Part shown: in pieces, positions 1 through 6,063 of the stretch
Layout of the letters: each line of letters starts with the position of its first letter
How positions within the stretch are numbered: position 1 is the stretch's first letter
DNA from: JAGLSB01 sp023135955
GTDB lineage: Bacteria; Bacteroidota; Bacteroidia; Bacteroidales; GCA-2748055
Direction: 5' to 3'
DNA: 6,906 bases
Assembly: GCA_030673645.1 (NCBI GenBank)
Contig: DAOVIO010000196.1
Location: forward strand, 1-6,906
Notes under the pieces: generated by a model
The model's input: only the letters and a program-made list of their open reading frames with translations
Database searches by the model: none
Told to the model about the DNA's origin: nothing
Position numbers and translations under genes: made by a program

Positions 1-194
1 ATTGATTGGTTAAAAAAGTTAATAGAAAATGGGAAAAATATTAGCAAGCACTGAAATTAAGGTGGCTCGGACGTATCTTTCAATAAAAAGCATAATATAA
101 TCTTTCAGATGAATTTAAGGATTATATAGAAAATCGTGGAGTCGAATCATATCAAATATTCTGTAAAAGAACTGAAAATGAGAATTTGCTTTGA
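1..194 (+). pseudogene. Possible worn 3' end of an upstream gene (unidentified)
   Basis: Three short open stretches follow one another in successive frames. One enters from the left edge and ends at a TGA at 52-54 (it begins IDWLKKLIENGK). A second runs 29-100 and contains KVARTYLSIKSI. A third runs 96-194 and contains LSDEFKDYIENRGVESYQIF. Each looks protein-like, and together they could be one gene broken by two frameshifts; the first two segments have a vague helix-turn-helix flavour. I do not recognise a family. In DNA this AT-rich, short open stretches of this kind also arise by chance, so the call is weak. The frame entering at base 1 could simply be the intact C-terminus of an upstream gene ending at 54. 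Confidence 0.2.
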
Positions 195-212
195 GGTCAC
201 TATGTTGTCTTT

Positions 213-241
213 TTGAATTCATAGTATCTAATAGATATACT
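213..241 (+). promoter_or_regulatory. Candidate sigma70-type promoter for the TRAP operon
   Basis: TTGAAT at 213-218 (four of six match the -35 consensus) is followed after a 17-base spacer by TATACT at 236-241 (five of six match the -10 consensus). It is the best-spaced promoter pair I found upstream of dctP. It would give a leader of about 225 bases before the dctP start. In AT-rich DNA such matches are common, so this is a candidate only. Confidence 0.35.
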
Positions 242-291
242 TTTTCTTGCTTAGTTAGATTAAATATAAATACGAAAAATATAGACACAGA

Positions 292-382
292 AAGGAGGTG
301 AAAAATTTACAGGAAATCCAATCAAATGAGTAGAGTAATTTGGTTAACTAAGAAGGATAACAAAGAAGGAGGTGGTAATTTA
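292..382 (+). repeat. Imperfect direct repeat built on a Shine-Dalgarno core
   Basis: AAGGAGGTG followed by an ATTTA-containing stretch occurs at 292-309 and again at 366-382, about 74 bases apart. Both copies carry a near-perfect ribosome binding sequence. Neither is followed at normal spacing by an ATG or GTG: the first has only an ATT at 305, the second an ATT at 378 and a TTG at 383. Two more AGGAGAAAAA copies follow at 434 and 460, the last being the dctP ribosome binding site. Confidence 0.4.
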
Positions 383-424
383 TTGATTATAGAAATACAG
401 TATCAATATAGAAACGTACTGTAA
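326..424 (+). CDS. Possible 32-residue leader ORF (doubtful)
   Basis: An ATG at 326 opens a 32-codon frame (starts MSRVIWLTKKDN, ends QYQYRNVL) closing with TAA at 422-424, 48 bases before dctP. The ATG has only a weak AGGA 11 bases upstream. The strong AAAGGAGGTG at 291-300 is placed correctly for an in-frame ATT at 305, which would add seven residues. The second strong site at 366-375 lies inside the frame, ten bases before an in-frame TTG at 383. No family is recognisable, and the composition is not typical of an attenuation peptide because there is no run of one amino acid. It could be a leader peptide or chance. Confidence 0.2.
   Translation: MSRVIWLTKKDNKEGGGNLLIIEIQYQYRNVL
396..423 (+). 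promoter_or_regulatory. Inverted repeat TACAGTA-N14-TACTGTA, candidate operator or leader hairpin
   Basis: TACAGTA at 396-402 and TACTGTA at 417-423 are perfect 7-base inverted arms with centres 21 bases apart, about two helical turns, as expected for a dimeric regulator. The same bases could form a 7-bp RNA hairpin with a 14-base loop. TACTGT or TACAGT also occurs in the gaps before the AOR gene (3508, 3714) and the aminotransferase gene (6012). No regulator is encoded in the window. Confidence 0.3.
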
Positions 425-440
425 TGTAAATGTAGGAGAA

Positions 441-454
441 AAATAAATTTATTT
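441..454 (+). promoter_or_regulatory. 14-base perfect palindrome just upstream of the dctP ribosome binding site
   Basis: AAATAAATTTATTT at 441-454 is a perfect palindrome ending four bases before the AAAGGAG of dctP. It may be an operator, but it is pure A/T, and palindromes of this kind are common in such DNA. Confidence 0.2.
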
Positions 455-457
455 AGT

Positions 458-464
458 AAAGGAG
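458..464 (+). promoter_or_regulatory. Ribosome binding site of dctP
   Basis: AAAGGAG lies eight bases before the ATG at 473. It supports this start, which also gives a complete signal peptide. Confidence 0.8.
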
Positions 465-472
465 AAAAAATA

Positions 473-1468
473 ATGGAAAAGTATTTAAAGTTTTTTACTA
501 TAATGCTGGCAGTGCTGGCAGTAATGATGTTCTCTCTTTCAGTAAATGCAGAAGTAGTCAAATGGGATTTACCTACAGTTTGGTCGGCCACGAATTATCA
601 GAGTAGATGTCTCAAAATCTTTGCTGATGAAGTAAAGGAGGCAACGGATGGTCAAGTAGAAATCATTCTCCATTATGGAGGAGCTCTTGGTTACAAAGGT
701 CCGGAAATGCTCTCTGTTGTCCGTGATGGTCTTGTCCCGATCGGAGATGTACTGAAAAATGCGCAGACAGGTGAAGAAAAGTTTTTCGGTATTACATCCT
801 TACCTTTTCTAGCCCCCGGTGTAGTTGAATTGCGAATGTTACAATTTTTTACACGTCCGGTAGAGGATAGATTAGCAGAAAAACATAATCAAAAGATGCT
901 ATACCAGGTACCCTGGCCAAGCCGGAACGTTTATACCAAAAAAGAGATTAGTACTTTGGAGGATTTAAAGGGTTTGAAAATTCGTACGGTGAGTAAAGAG
1001 GATACTGATTTATTTACTCTCCTTGGAGCAAGCCCTATTCAGATGCCCTGGGGTGAAGTGGTAACCAGTTTGGCAACAGGTGTCATTGATGGTGTAGCAA
1101 CTTCCAGTGCATCGGGTGTAGATGGAAAATTTTGGGAATTTACCGGTTATGCTAGTAGATGGAATTGGCACAGTTCATGTGATATGGTCAATGTGAATCT
1201 TGATGCCTGGAACAAGCTTTCTCCGGAATTGCAAAAAATTATTGAGACAAAAGCACGTGAACTCGAACCGCAATTCTGGAAATTAGCCGTTGAAGAAAAC
1301 AAAGAAAAGGAAAAAATATTAATAGAGAAAGGTATTAAGGTTTATGATCCGAACCCGGAACTTAAAAAAATATTTGCAAAACTTTCCAGTCAAATTTGGC
1401 AGGACCACATGAATGAAGTTCCTGAATCCATAAAGGTTATTGAAGATTACTTGGCAATAATGGAATAA
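473..1468 (+). CDS. dctP: TRAP transporter substrate-binding protein, DctP family
   Basis: 331-residue extracytoplasmic solute receptor that captures an organic anion and delivers it to the DctQM membrane complex. Residues 1-26 form a Sec signal peptide: basic start (K3, K6), hydrophobic core, and a likely cleavage after VNA26. There is no lipobox cysteine, so it should be a soluble periplasmic (or loosely surface-held) protein. The family core is clear: TLEDLKGLKIRT at 161-172, with R171 at the position of the arginine that binds the substrate carboxylate in DctP/SiaP-type receptors, then LGASPIQMPWGEVVTSLATGV to about residue 204 and IDG at 205-207. Tryptophans are frequent (W32, W37, W148, W193, W222 and the RWNW segment), some probably lining the pocket. 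The length is normal for the family. Transport and family assignment are secure; the ligand, probably a carboxylate, is not readable. It is the first gene of dctPQM. Confidence 0.95.
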   Translation: MEKYLKFFTIMLAVLAVMMFSLSVNAEVVKWDLPTVWSATNYQSRCLKIFADEVKEATDGQVEIILHYGGALGYKGPEMLSVVRDGLVPIGDVLKNAQTGEEKFFGITSLPFLAPGVVELRMLQFFTRPVEDRLAEKHNQKMLYQVPWPSRNVYTKKEISTLEDLKGLKIRTVSKEDTDLFTLLGASPIQMPWGEVVTSLATGVIDGVATSSASGVDGKFWEFTGYASRWNWHSSCDMVNVNLDAWNKLSPELQKIIETKARELEPQFWKLAVEENKEKEKILIEKGIKVYDPNPELKKIFAKLSSQIWQDHMNEVPESIKVIEDYLAIME

Positions 1469-1530
1469 GGGAAAAACGATTAATTTACCGTAAATACTTG
1501 CATGGATTTGAAAATCTAAGAAATGAAAAT

Positions 1531-1580
1531 AGGCAGGTTGATAATTTTAAAGCTTTATGTTTTTATTTATTAACCTGCCT
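1531..1580 (+). promoter_or_regulatory. Stem-loop in the dctP-dctQ gap
   Basis: The arms 1531-1544 (AGGCAGGTTGATAA) and 1567-1580 (TTATTAACCTGCCT) pair over 14 bp with a single G-U wobble, enclosing a 22-base A/T-rich loop that itself contains the palindrome TAAAGCTTTA (1548-1557). No T-run follows the 3' arm (the next bases are TAAGAAAAAGG, the dctQ ribosome binding site region), so it is not a standard intrinsic terminator for the + strand. Stem-loops between the binding-protein gene and the membrane-subunit genes are known in TRAP and ABC operons, where they protect the upstream mRNA and keep the receptor more abundant than the membrane parts. That role is inferred here. Confidence 0.7.
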
Positions 1581-1599
1581 TAAGAAAAAGGTGTGATAA

Positions 1600-2124
1600 A
1601 TGAAAGATAAAGTTATTATTTTAGCAAAAATTCTTGATAATATTACCTTTAAATTAAATGGGTTGAGCGGTATTTGCATATGTATTATCACAATATTTAT
1701 TTTGGCGGAAATAATTGCAAGAAAATTTTTTAATTACGGTTTTCTATTTGTATTGGAAGTGAGTTCCTATTTACTAGCAACATCTTGGTTTCTTTCAGCA
1801 GCCTATACTTTGCGTACCGATGGACATATAAGGATTAACGTTCTTACAAGTGTTCTAAAAACCGATCGTGCAGCCCGATTTGTTGATATATTCGCCACAG
1901 TCTTAGGAATTGTTATATCCTTAATTTTTTTTAGAGCTGTACTAATACTTACTAGCGATTCATACTTTTTTAATAAAACTTCTTTTAGCCCCTTACGGGC
2001 TCCTTTGTATATACCTCAAACGTTTATCGCTATCGGTATGTTTTTCATGCTGATTCAGATGATTGTGAGGTTGATGCTGCTGCTGATTAATGAGAAACCG
2101 GATATTAACCTAAAGAATAAATGA
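1600..2124 (+). CDS. dctQ: TRAP transporter small permease subunit, DctQ family
   Basis: 174-residue membrane protein with four predicted transmembrane segments at about 21-40, 49-70, 94-116 and 137-163. It forms the membrane complex with DctM and contacts the receptor. Diagnostic family stretches are LRTDGHIRIN at 71-80 (the R-x-D-x-HI/V motif after helix 2) and SPLRAPLYIPQ at 130-140 just before helix 4. The length is typical. The start ATG at 1600 has AAAGGTG (1587-1593) six bases upstream. Its TGA at 2122-2124 overlaps an ATG at 2121 in an ATGA arrangement, but the real dctM start is probably 2154, leaving a 29-base gap. The sequence is poorly conserved in this family, so the call rests on topology, these motifs and position between dctP and dctM. 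Confidence 0.92.
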   Translation: MKDKVIILAKILDNITFKLNGLSGICICIITIFILAEIIARKFFNYGFLFVLEVSSYLLATSWFLSAAYTLRTDGHIRINVLTSVLKTDRAARFVDIFATVLGIVISLIFFRAVLILTSDSYFFNKTSFSPLRAPLYIPQTFIAIGMFFMLIQMIVRLMLLLINEKPDINLKNK

Positions 2125-2143
2125 AATATGAACTGAGGAGAGA

Positions 2144-2147
2144 GGAG
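2144..2147 (+). promoter_or_regulatory. Ribosome binding site that fixes the dctM start
   Basis: The purine run 2136-2153 contains AGAGGAGAG, with GGAG at 2144-2147 six bases before the ATG at 2154. The in-frame ATG at 2121, inside the end of dctQ, has only weak purine signals upstream and would add eleven charged residues (KYELRREERE) that DctM proteins do not normally have. Confidence 0.65.
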
Positions 2148-2153
2148 AGAGAA

Positions 2154-3452
2154 ATGATTGCAGTTTATGTTATTGTGCTATTTTTGATTGCTATTCTTGG
2201 GAGCACTGTGTGGGTTGGTATAGGTCTTGCCGGCGTTGGTGTTGCTGCAATAAGTTTGTTTCGCAGTAGTATGCCATTTATTAAACATTTAGGGTTTAGC
2301 ATATGGTCTACGGCTACAACCCCGACTATGATTGCATTAGTGCTTTTTATTTTTATGGCAGAAATTTTATTTAGGACAAAACTTTCAGAATTAATATTTT
2401 CTGGTCTTGCGCCATGGGTGAACAGGATTCCCGGTAAGCTGATGCATACCAATATTATAGGGTGTACTCTTTTTGCGGCTGTTTCAGGTTCTTCTGCGGC
2501 AACAGCTGCTACTATAGGTAAAGTTACTCTTGTAGAGTTAGAAAAAAGAGGATATGATCATGCAATCTCTGTAGGCAGCCTTGCAGGTGCAGGAACTCTG
2601 GGTTTTTTAATCCCACCCAGTACTATGCTTATTATCTACGGGGTTCTTGCTGAAGAATCAGTGCTTAAACTTTTTCTCGCAGGTTTTGTGCCAGGACTTA
2701 TCATTTCAGGGCTATATATTTGCTATATTATGTTCTATTCTTCATTTATAAAAGAGGTAGCTCCCAAGGAAAAGCTTAATTTCACAACTAAAGAAAAATT
2801 GCGAAGTATAATTGACTTGGGACCGATAGTTTTTCTAATACTTCTAATTATGGTTGCCATGTATGGAGGTTATGCTACACCGACTGAAGCAGCCTCGGTT
2901 GGTGTATTGGGAAGTCTCTTGATCGGTTTCTTTCAGAAATCTTTAAGTTTTAAGGCAATAAAAGAGGCGTTAATGTCGACTACCAGGACCGGTTCAATGA
3001 TAGGGTTGATAATAATTGGAGCAGTTTTTCTTTCCGAAATGTTTGGTTTTCTTGGAATTCCCAATCTATTGGCCACAACAATAGCAGCTATGAATCTATC
3101 TCCATTAACTTTAATTGCTATACTTCTTATATTTTTCATATTTCTTGGATGTATCATGGAGGGAATGGCTATATTGGTTATGACATTACCCATAACACTT
3201 CCATTGATATTACAGGCTGGTTATACCAAAATTTGGTTTGGCATTTTTATGGTCATTGCGATTCAACTTGCGCAAATAACTCCACCAGTAGGTTTTAATC
3301 TTTTCATTATTCAGGGTTTAACTGGAGATACAATAGGATATGTTTCCAAAGCAGCTTTACCTTTTTTTATTATTATGGCCTTATTCGCTATAGTAATTGC
3401 TGTTTTCCCTGAAGTTGTTACTTTTATACCTGACCTCGTCTTTTCCAGATAA
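2154..3452 (+). CDS. dctM: TRAP transporter large permease subunit, DctM family
   Basis: 432-residue polytopic membrane protein, the transport channel of the TRAP system, which drives uptake by a sodium or proton gradient. From the start at 2154 it shows the full set of family motifs in order: hydrophobic first helix (1-20), SGSSAATAATIG at 111-122, RGYDHA near 132-137, GTLGFLIPPSTMLIIYG at 147-163, LFLAGFVPGLI at 173-183, GYATPTEAASVG at 239-250 and ITPPVGFNLFIIQG at 375-388. The length agrees with the usual 425-430 residues for this start; the frame also allows an ATG at 2121 (443 residues), which I consider less likely. No frame breaks are seen. The gene closes the dctPQM set; I found no convincing terminator after it, so read-through into the AOR region is possible. 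Confidence 0.95.
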   Translation: MIAVYVIVLFLIAILGSTVWVGIGLAGVGVAAISLFRSSMPFIKHLGFSIWSTATTPTMIALVLFIFMAEILFRTKLSELIFSGLAPWVNRIPGKLMHTNIIGCTLFAAVSGSSAATAATIGKVTLVELEKRGYDHAISVGSLAGAGTLGFLIPPSTMLIIYGVLAEESVLKLFLAGFVPGLIISGLYICYIMFYSSFIKEVAPKEKLNFTTKEKLRSIIDLGPIVFLILLIMVAMYGGYATPTEAASVGVLGSLLIGFFQKSLSFKAIKEALMSTTRTGSMIGLIIIGAVFLSEMFGFLGIPNLLATTIAAMNLSPLTLIAILLIFFIFLGCIMEGMAILVMTLPITLPLILQAGYTKIWFGIFMVIAIQLAQITPPVGFNLFIIQGLTGDTIGYVSKAALPFFIIMALFAIVIAVFPEVVTFIPDLVFSR

Positions 3453-3540
3453 TTTTGTCGTACAGAATTATTTTTTAATGAAGAAGTATTATGCCAATAT
3501 TCTCTATTACTGTAAAAAATATAACATCGCCCACAACTAA

Positions 3541-3738
3541 AAATATATCTTTTTAGATAATCAATTGAGATACCATAAAATAGAGTTGATAAGTTTTATC
3601 CTGTGTGCACTGATTTTGATGCAACCGAGTAAAATCATGCTCTCGGATAAAAATAAAATTGATAGAGTTGATACAAGATATATCGATGTATCGGGGATGC
3701 ACAAATTTCGTGTTACAGTTCCTGATAAATTTAAATGA
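3541..3738 (+). other. Intergenic 3453-3779: 65-codon open frame of unknown status
   Basis: The gap between dctM and the AOR gene has no recognisable gene. One + frame is open from just after a TAA at 3538-3540 to a TGA at 3736-3738. It has a hydrophobic stretch (ELISFILCALILM) followed by a polar, protein-like tail (KIDRVDTRYIDVSGMHKFRV). The only early ATG is at 3619 (39 residues); TTG at 3565 or 3586 are alternatives, and none has a good ribosome binding site. Its TGA overlaps an ATG at 3735 that is in frame with the AOR gene (ATGA). It could be a gene remnant, a small protein or chance. Small hairpins at 3625-3646 and around 3589 lack T-runs. Confidence 0.2.
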
Positions 3739-3769
3739 AAGATAATAGTGACAGCGGTCTTTCCAATTT

Positions 3770-3774
3770 GGAGG
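3770..3774 (+). promoter_or_regulatory. Ribosome binding site that fixes the AOR start
   Basis: GGAGG sits five bases before the ATG at 3780. The in-frame ATG at 3735 has no such sequence upstream and would add 15 residues (MKDNSDSGLSNLEVY) before the conserved AOR opening (MFGLGGKVAWINL), so 3780 is preferred. Confidence 0.75.
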
Positions 3775-3779
3775 TTTAT

Positions 3780-5738
3780 ATGTTTGGTTTAGGTGGAAAA
3801 GTTGCCTGGATTAATTTATCGAATAATCAGGTGAAGATTGAATCTACAGGCAAATATAAAAAGTTTATTGGAGGCAGGGGGGTAGGTAGTTACCTGGTTT
3901 TTAAAGAAGTACCAGAAGCTGCTCACCCGTTAAGTCCGGAAAATATTATTACCTTTAATACTGGTCCGTTGACTGGGACTTTGGCTCCAAATTCTGGAAG
4001 AATTAATATCAGTACAAAAAATGTAGCCACCCACGGTATCTCTTTTGCTAATGCTGGTGGACATTTTGCTCCAGAGATGAAATTTGCAGGTTTTGATCAT
4101 TTAGTTATTCAGGGAAGAGCAGAGAAACCAATTTATTTATTTATTCATGATGATAAAATTGAAATCAAGTCTGCAGAGCATCTTTGGGGAAAAGATACTT
4201 GGGAAACAGAAGCTTCAATAATGCAAGAACTTGGCGATAATAAAATTCATGTAGCTGCTATTGGTCAGGCAGGTGAAAACCTTGTTAAGATGGCATGTAT
4301 TATGTTTGACCGTGCAAGAGCTGCTGGTTGGGGTGGTTGCGGCGCTGTTATGGGCTCGAAAAATCTTAAAGCGGTGGCAGTAAGAGGGAAAGGATCTCTT
4401 CAGGTTTATGATCCTGAGCGTTTTCTAAATTTCACTAAACAAATTTGGAAACGCTTGCTTCAATCAAATACTATTCAGCTTTTTCGGAAATATAGTAATC
4501 TTGGCACCGCAGGAGCAGGAGGAGTATACGGTACTTTAGCTCAAAGTGTCAAAAATATGGAAGATGAAGTATGGGAAGCAGAAAAAACCTTACAGGTACG
4601 AGAGATAATTTTTAAAGAAAAATATGAAGTCAGAAGAATGGCTAATTTTGCTTGCCCTATTAATTGTAGTTGTTTTTATCACGTTAATGAGGGTAAATTC
4701 GCTGGACAAAAACTTGAAGCTCTTAAAACAAATGTATATCGAGCTTTTGGAACAAATATTGATTTACCAAGCAGAGAATATATTCTCATGGCGAATGAGA
4801 TGGCTGATAGGTATGGCATGAATTGTGATTCTCTTTCTGCTGTAGTAGCGTGGGCTATTGATGTTTATCAGAAGGGACTTATCGGAAAAGATATAACAGA
4901 TGGATTGGATCTTCATTGGGGAGATGGAGACCTCCAATTAAAATTATTTAAATTAATTGCTTATAGAAAAGGTTTTGGGGATATCCTTGCTCAAGGAGTG
5001 TATCGTGCGTCACAGATTGTCGGTAGGGGTACTGAGAAATATGCAATGCATGTTAAGGGGCACGGCATGTGTGAACAAGCAATTAGGTCTCATAAAGGAT
5101 GGGCTTTAGGAATAATGACGAGTACTTCAGGCGGTGGTCATCTTGCTGGAGCTCCTAATACGGAACAGAAGAGAATGTCACCTGAAGAAAGCATGCGTTT
5201 ATTTGACATTTCTACTGCTGGAAAACCAACAGTCTATAAGGGAAAAGGAAAACTGGTCGCCTGGTTTGAAAAATATAAAATAATCGCTGACATGGCTGGA
5301 TTATGTTTATTTACAACCTATTGGATTGATACTTCCCTTATAGGTCCTGATGACTTTGCTAAGCTTATTTCACTTGCTACCGGTTGGAAATTAGAAGGAA
5401 AAGATTTACTTAATCTTGGGGAATCTATTTACAACGTCGAAAAAGCTTTTAATACACTTCATGCTGGTTTTACCAGAAAAGATGATAGACCTCCATATAA
5501 ATTGACTGAAATTCCAGTTTCTTCAGGAGAATTTGCTGGAGAAAAACTTTTGCCTGAGAAATGGGAAGAAATGCTAGATGATTATTATGTTGCCCATGGT
5601 TGGGATGTTGCAACAGGCTGGCAAACCAGAGAATGTCTTTTAAAACTTAGGCTTAATCATGTGAAAGAAAGACTTGAAAAAGCTGGAAAACTTCCACCTC
5701 AAAAAATCCTCAAAAAACAAAATAAAGGTGGGAAATAA
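3780..5738 (+). CDS. Aldehyde:ferredoxin oxidoreductase (AOR) family tungsten/molybdenum enzyme, divergent
   Basis: 652 residues (about 605-620 in classical AORs). The family uses a bis-pterin W (or Mo) centre and one [4Fe-4S] cluster to interconvert carbonyl compounds and acids with ferredoxin. Family segments in order: GGRGVG 31-36, GPLTGT 62-67, SGR 72-74, FANAGG 89-94, GSKNLKAVAVRG 192-203, cluster segment 289-298, GGGHLAG near 451-457, DMAGLC 504-509, and a conserved end around YYVAHGWDVATGWQTRE. By my alignment R74, N91, R180 and A181 match the pterin-phosphate/Mg site of Pyrococcus AOR. Oddities: N289 stands where the first cluster Cys (C288 of Pyrococcus AOR) is expected, while C292, C296 and C509 are kept and an extra C298 is present; the first D-x-x-G-L-(D/C) motif reads DRYGMN (343-348); W184 replaces the usual Arg of AGRGG. 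The last 12 or so residues are Lys-rich. The substrate is unknown. The next gene encodes its likely electron partner. Confidence 0.92.
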   Translation: MFGLGGKVAWINLSNNQVKIESTGKYKKFIGGRGVGSYLVFKEVPEAAHPLSPENIITFNTGPLTGTLAPNSGRINISTKNVATHGISFANAGGHFAPEMKFAGFDHLVIQGRAEKPIYLFIHDDKIEIKSAEHLWGKDTWETEASIMQELGDNKIHVAAIGQAGENLVKMACIMFDRARAAGWGGCGAVMGSKNLKAVAVRGKGSLQVYDPERFLNFTKQIWKRLLQSNTIQLFRKYSNLGTAGAGGVYGTLAQSVKNMEDEVWEAEKTLQVREIIFKEKYEVRRMANFACPINCSCFYHVNEGKFAGQKLEALKTNVYRAFGTNIDLPSREYILMANEMADRYGMNCDSLSAVVAWAIDVYQKGLIGKDITDGLDLHWGDGDLQLKLFKLIAYRKGFGDILAQGVYRASQIVGRGTEKYAMHVKGHGMCEQAIRSHKGWALGIMTSTSGGGHLAGAPNTEQKRMSPEESMRLFDISTAGKPTVYKGKGKLVAWFEKYKIIADMAGLCLFTTYWIDTSLIGPDDFAKLISLATGWKLEGKDLLNLGESIYNVEKAFNTLHAGFTRKDDRPPYKLTEIPVSSGEFAGEKLLPEKWEEMLDDYYVAHGWDVATGWQTRECLLKLRLNHVKERLEKAGKLPPQKILKKQNKGGK

Positions 5739-6005
5739 ATGAAGATAAAATTAAGATATTGTTTGGAAATTGACGAAAAAAAATGTACAGGTTGTCAAGC
5801 TTGTGTTTTAGCCTGTTCATATCATCGTTCCAAGACTTTCTCAATAGAAAATACGAGCTGTATTGAGGTTTTCAGGAATAATAAAAACGGTGATATCAAA
5901 ATACATCTAGATCAATCCTGCTGTGATATTTGTGAACAAGAAGAGATGTCACTCTGTATTCAATTCTGTTCCTCAGAAGCTATTAAGATCGTTAGAACAA
6001 TTTAA
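5739..6005 (+). CDS. Small 2x[4Fe-4S] ferredoxin-type protein, likely AOR electron partner
   Basis: 88-residue cysteine-rich protein whose ATG directly follows the AOR stop codon (zero-base gap) and whose ribosome binding site AGGTGG (5726-5731) lies inside the AOR coding end, so the two are probably co-translated. Cluster motif 1 is C16-x2-C19-x2-C22-x3-C26. Motif 2 is C62-x2-C65-x7-C73-x3-C77, a stretched spacing typical of HycB/DmsB-like electron-transfer subunits rather than of clostridial 2[4Fe-4S] ferredoxins. The last Cys of each motif is followed by Ser instead of the common Pro. C8, C41 and C61 are extra. There is no signal peptide, so it acts in the cytoplasm. It is much shorter than the usual four-cluster HycB-type subunits. 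Function as electron carrier to or from the AOR is inferred from position and the cysteine pattern. Confidence 0.88.
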   Translation: MKIKLRYCLEIDEKKCTGCQACVLACSYHRSKTFSIENTSCIEVFRNNKNGDIKIHLDQSCCDICEQEEMSLCIQFCSSEAIKIVRTI

Positions 6006-6063
6006 ATAATGTACTGTTTTAATAAGAAAAATAAAATATTATTACACGAACTGGAGATTTTTT

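Noticed and set aside
1..472. Riboswitch, tRNA, CRISPR array or insertion-sequence ends in the leader
   Set aside because: I saw no tRNA-like cloverleaf, no regularly spaced repeats, no terminal inverted repeats with a target duplication, and no recognisable riboswitch core. Only short motifs are present.
403..591. Minus-strand 62-codon ORF across the dctP start
   Set aside because: It is antisense to the dctP signal peptide and ribosome binding site, of low complexity and without supporting signals.
2121..2153. Start of dctM at the ATG overlapping the dctQ stop
   Set aside because: The ATGA overlap is attractive, but the added residues are highly charged and not family-like, while the ATG at 2154 has a strong ribosome binding site and gives the usual length.
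2165..3193. Minus-strand ORFs at 2165-2452 and 2933-3193
   Set aside because: They are antisense to conserved dctM motifs with no ribosome binding site or family features.
3625..3646. Hairpin CCGAG/CTCGG as a terminator after dctM
   Set aside because: The stem is only 5 bp with a 12-base loop and is followed by ATAAAAATAAAATT, not a T-run.
3735..3779. Start of the AOR gene at the ATG at 3735 (667 residues)
   Set aside because: No ribosome binding site precedes it and the 15 added residues precede the conserved family opening. The ATG at 3780 has GGAGG at five bases.
4624..4821. 65-codon + strand ORF inside the AOR gene
   Set aside because: It lies wholly within the AOR coding region in another frame. 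The AOR frame there carries the cluster segment and conserved residues.
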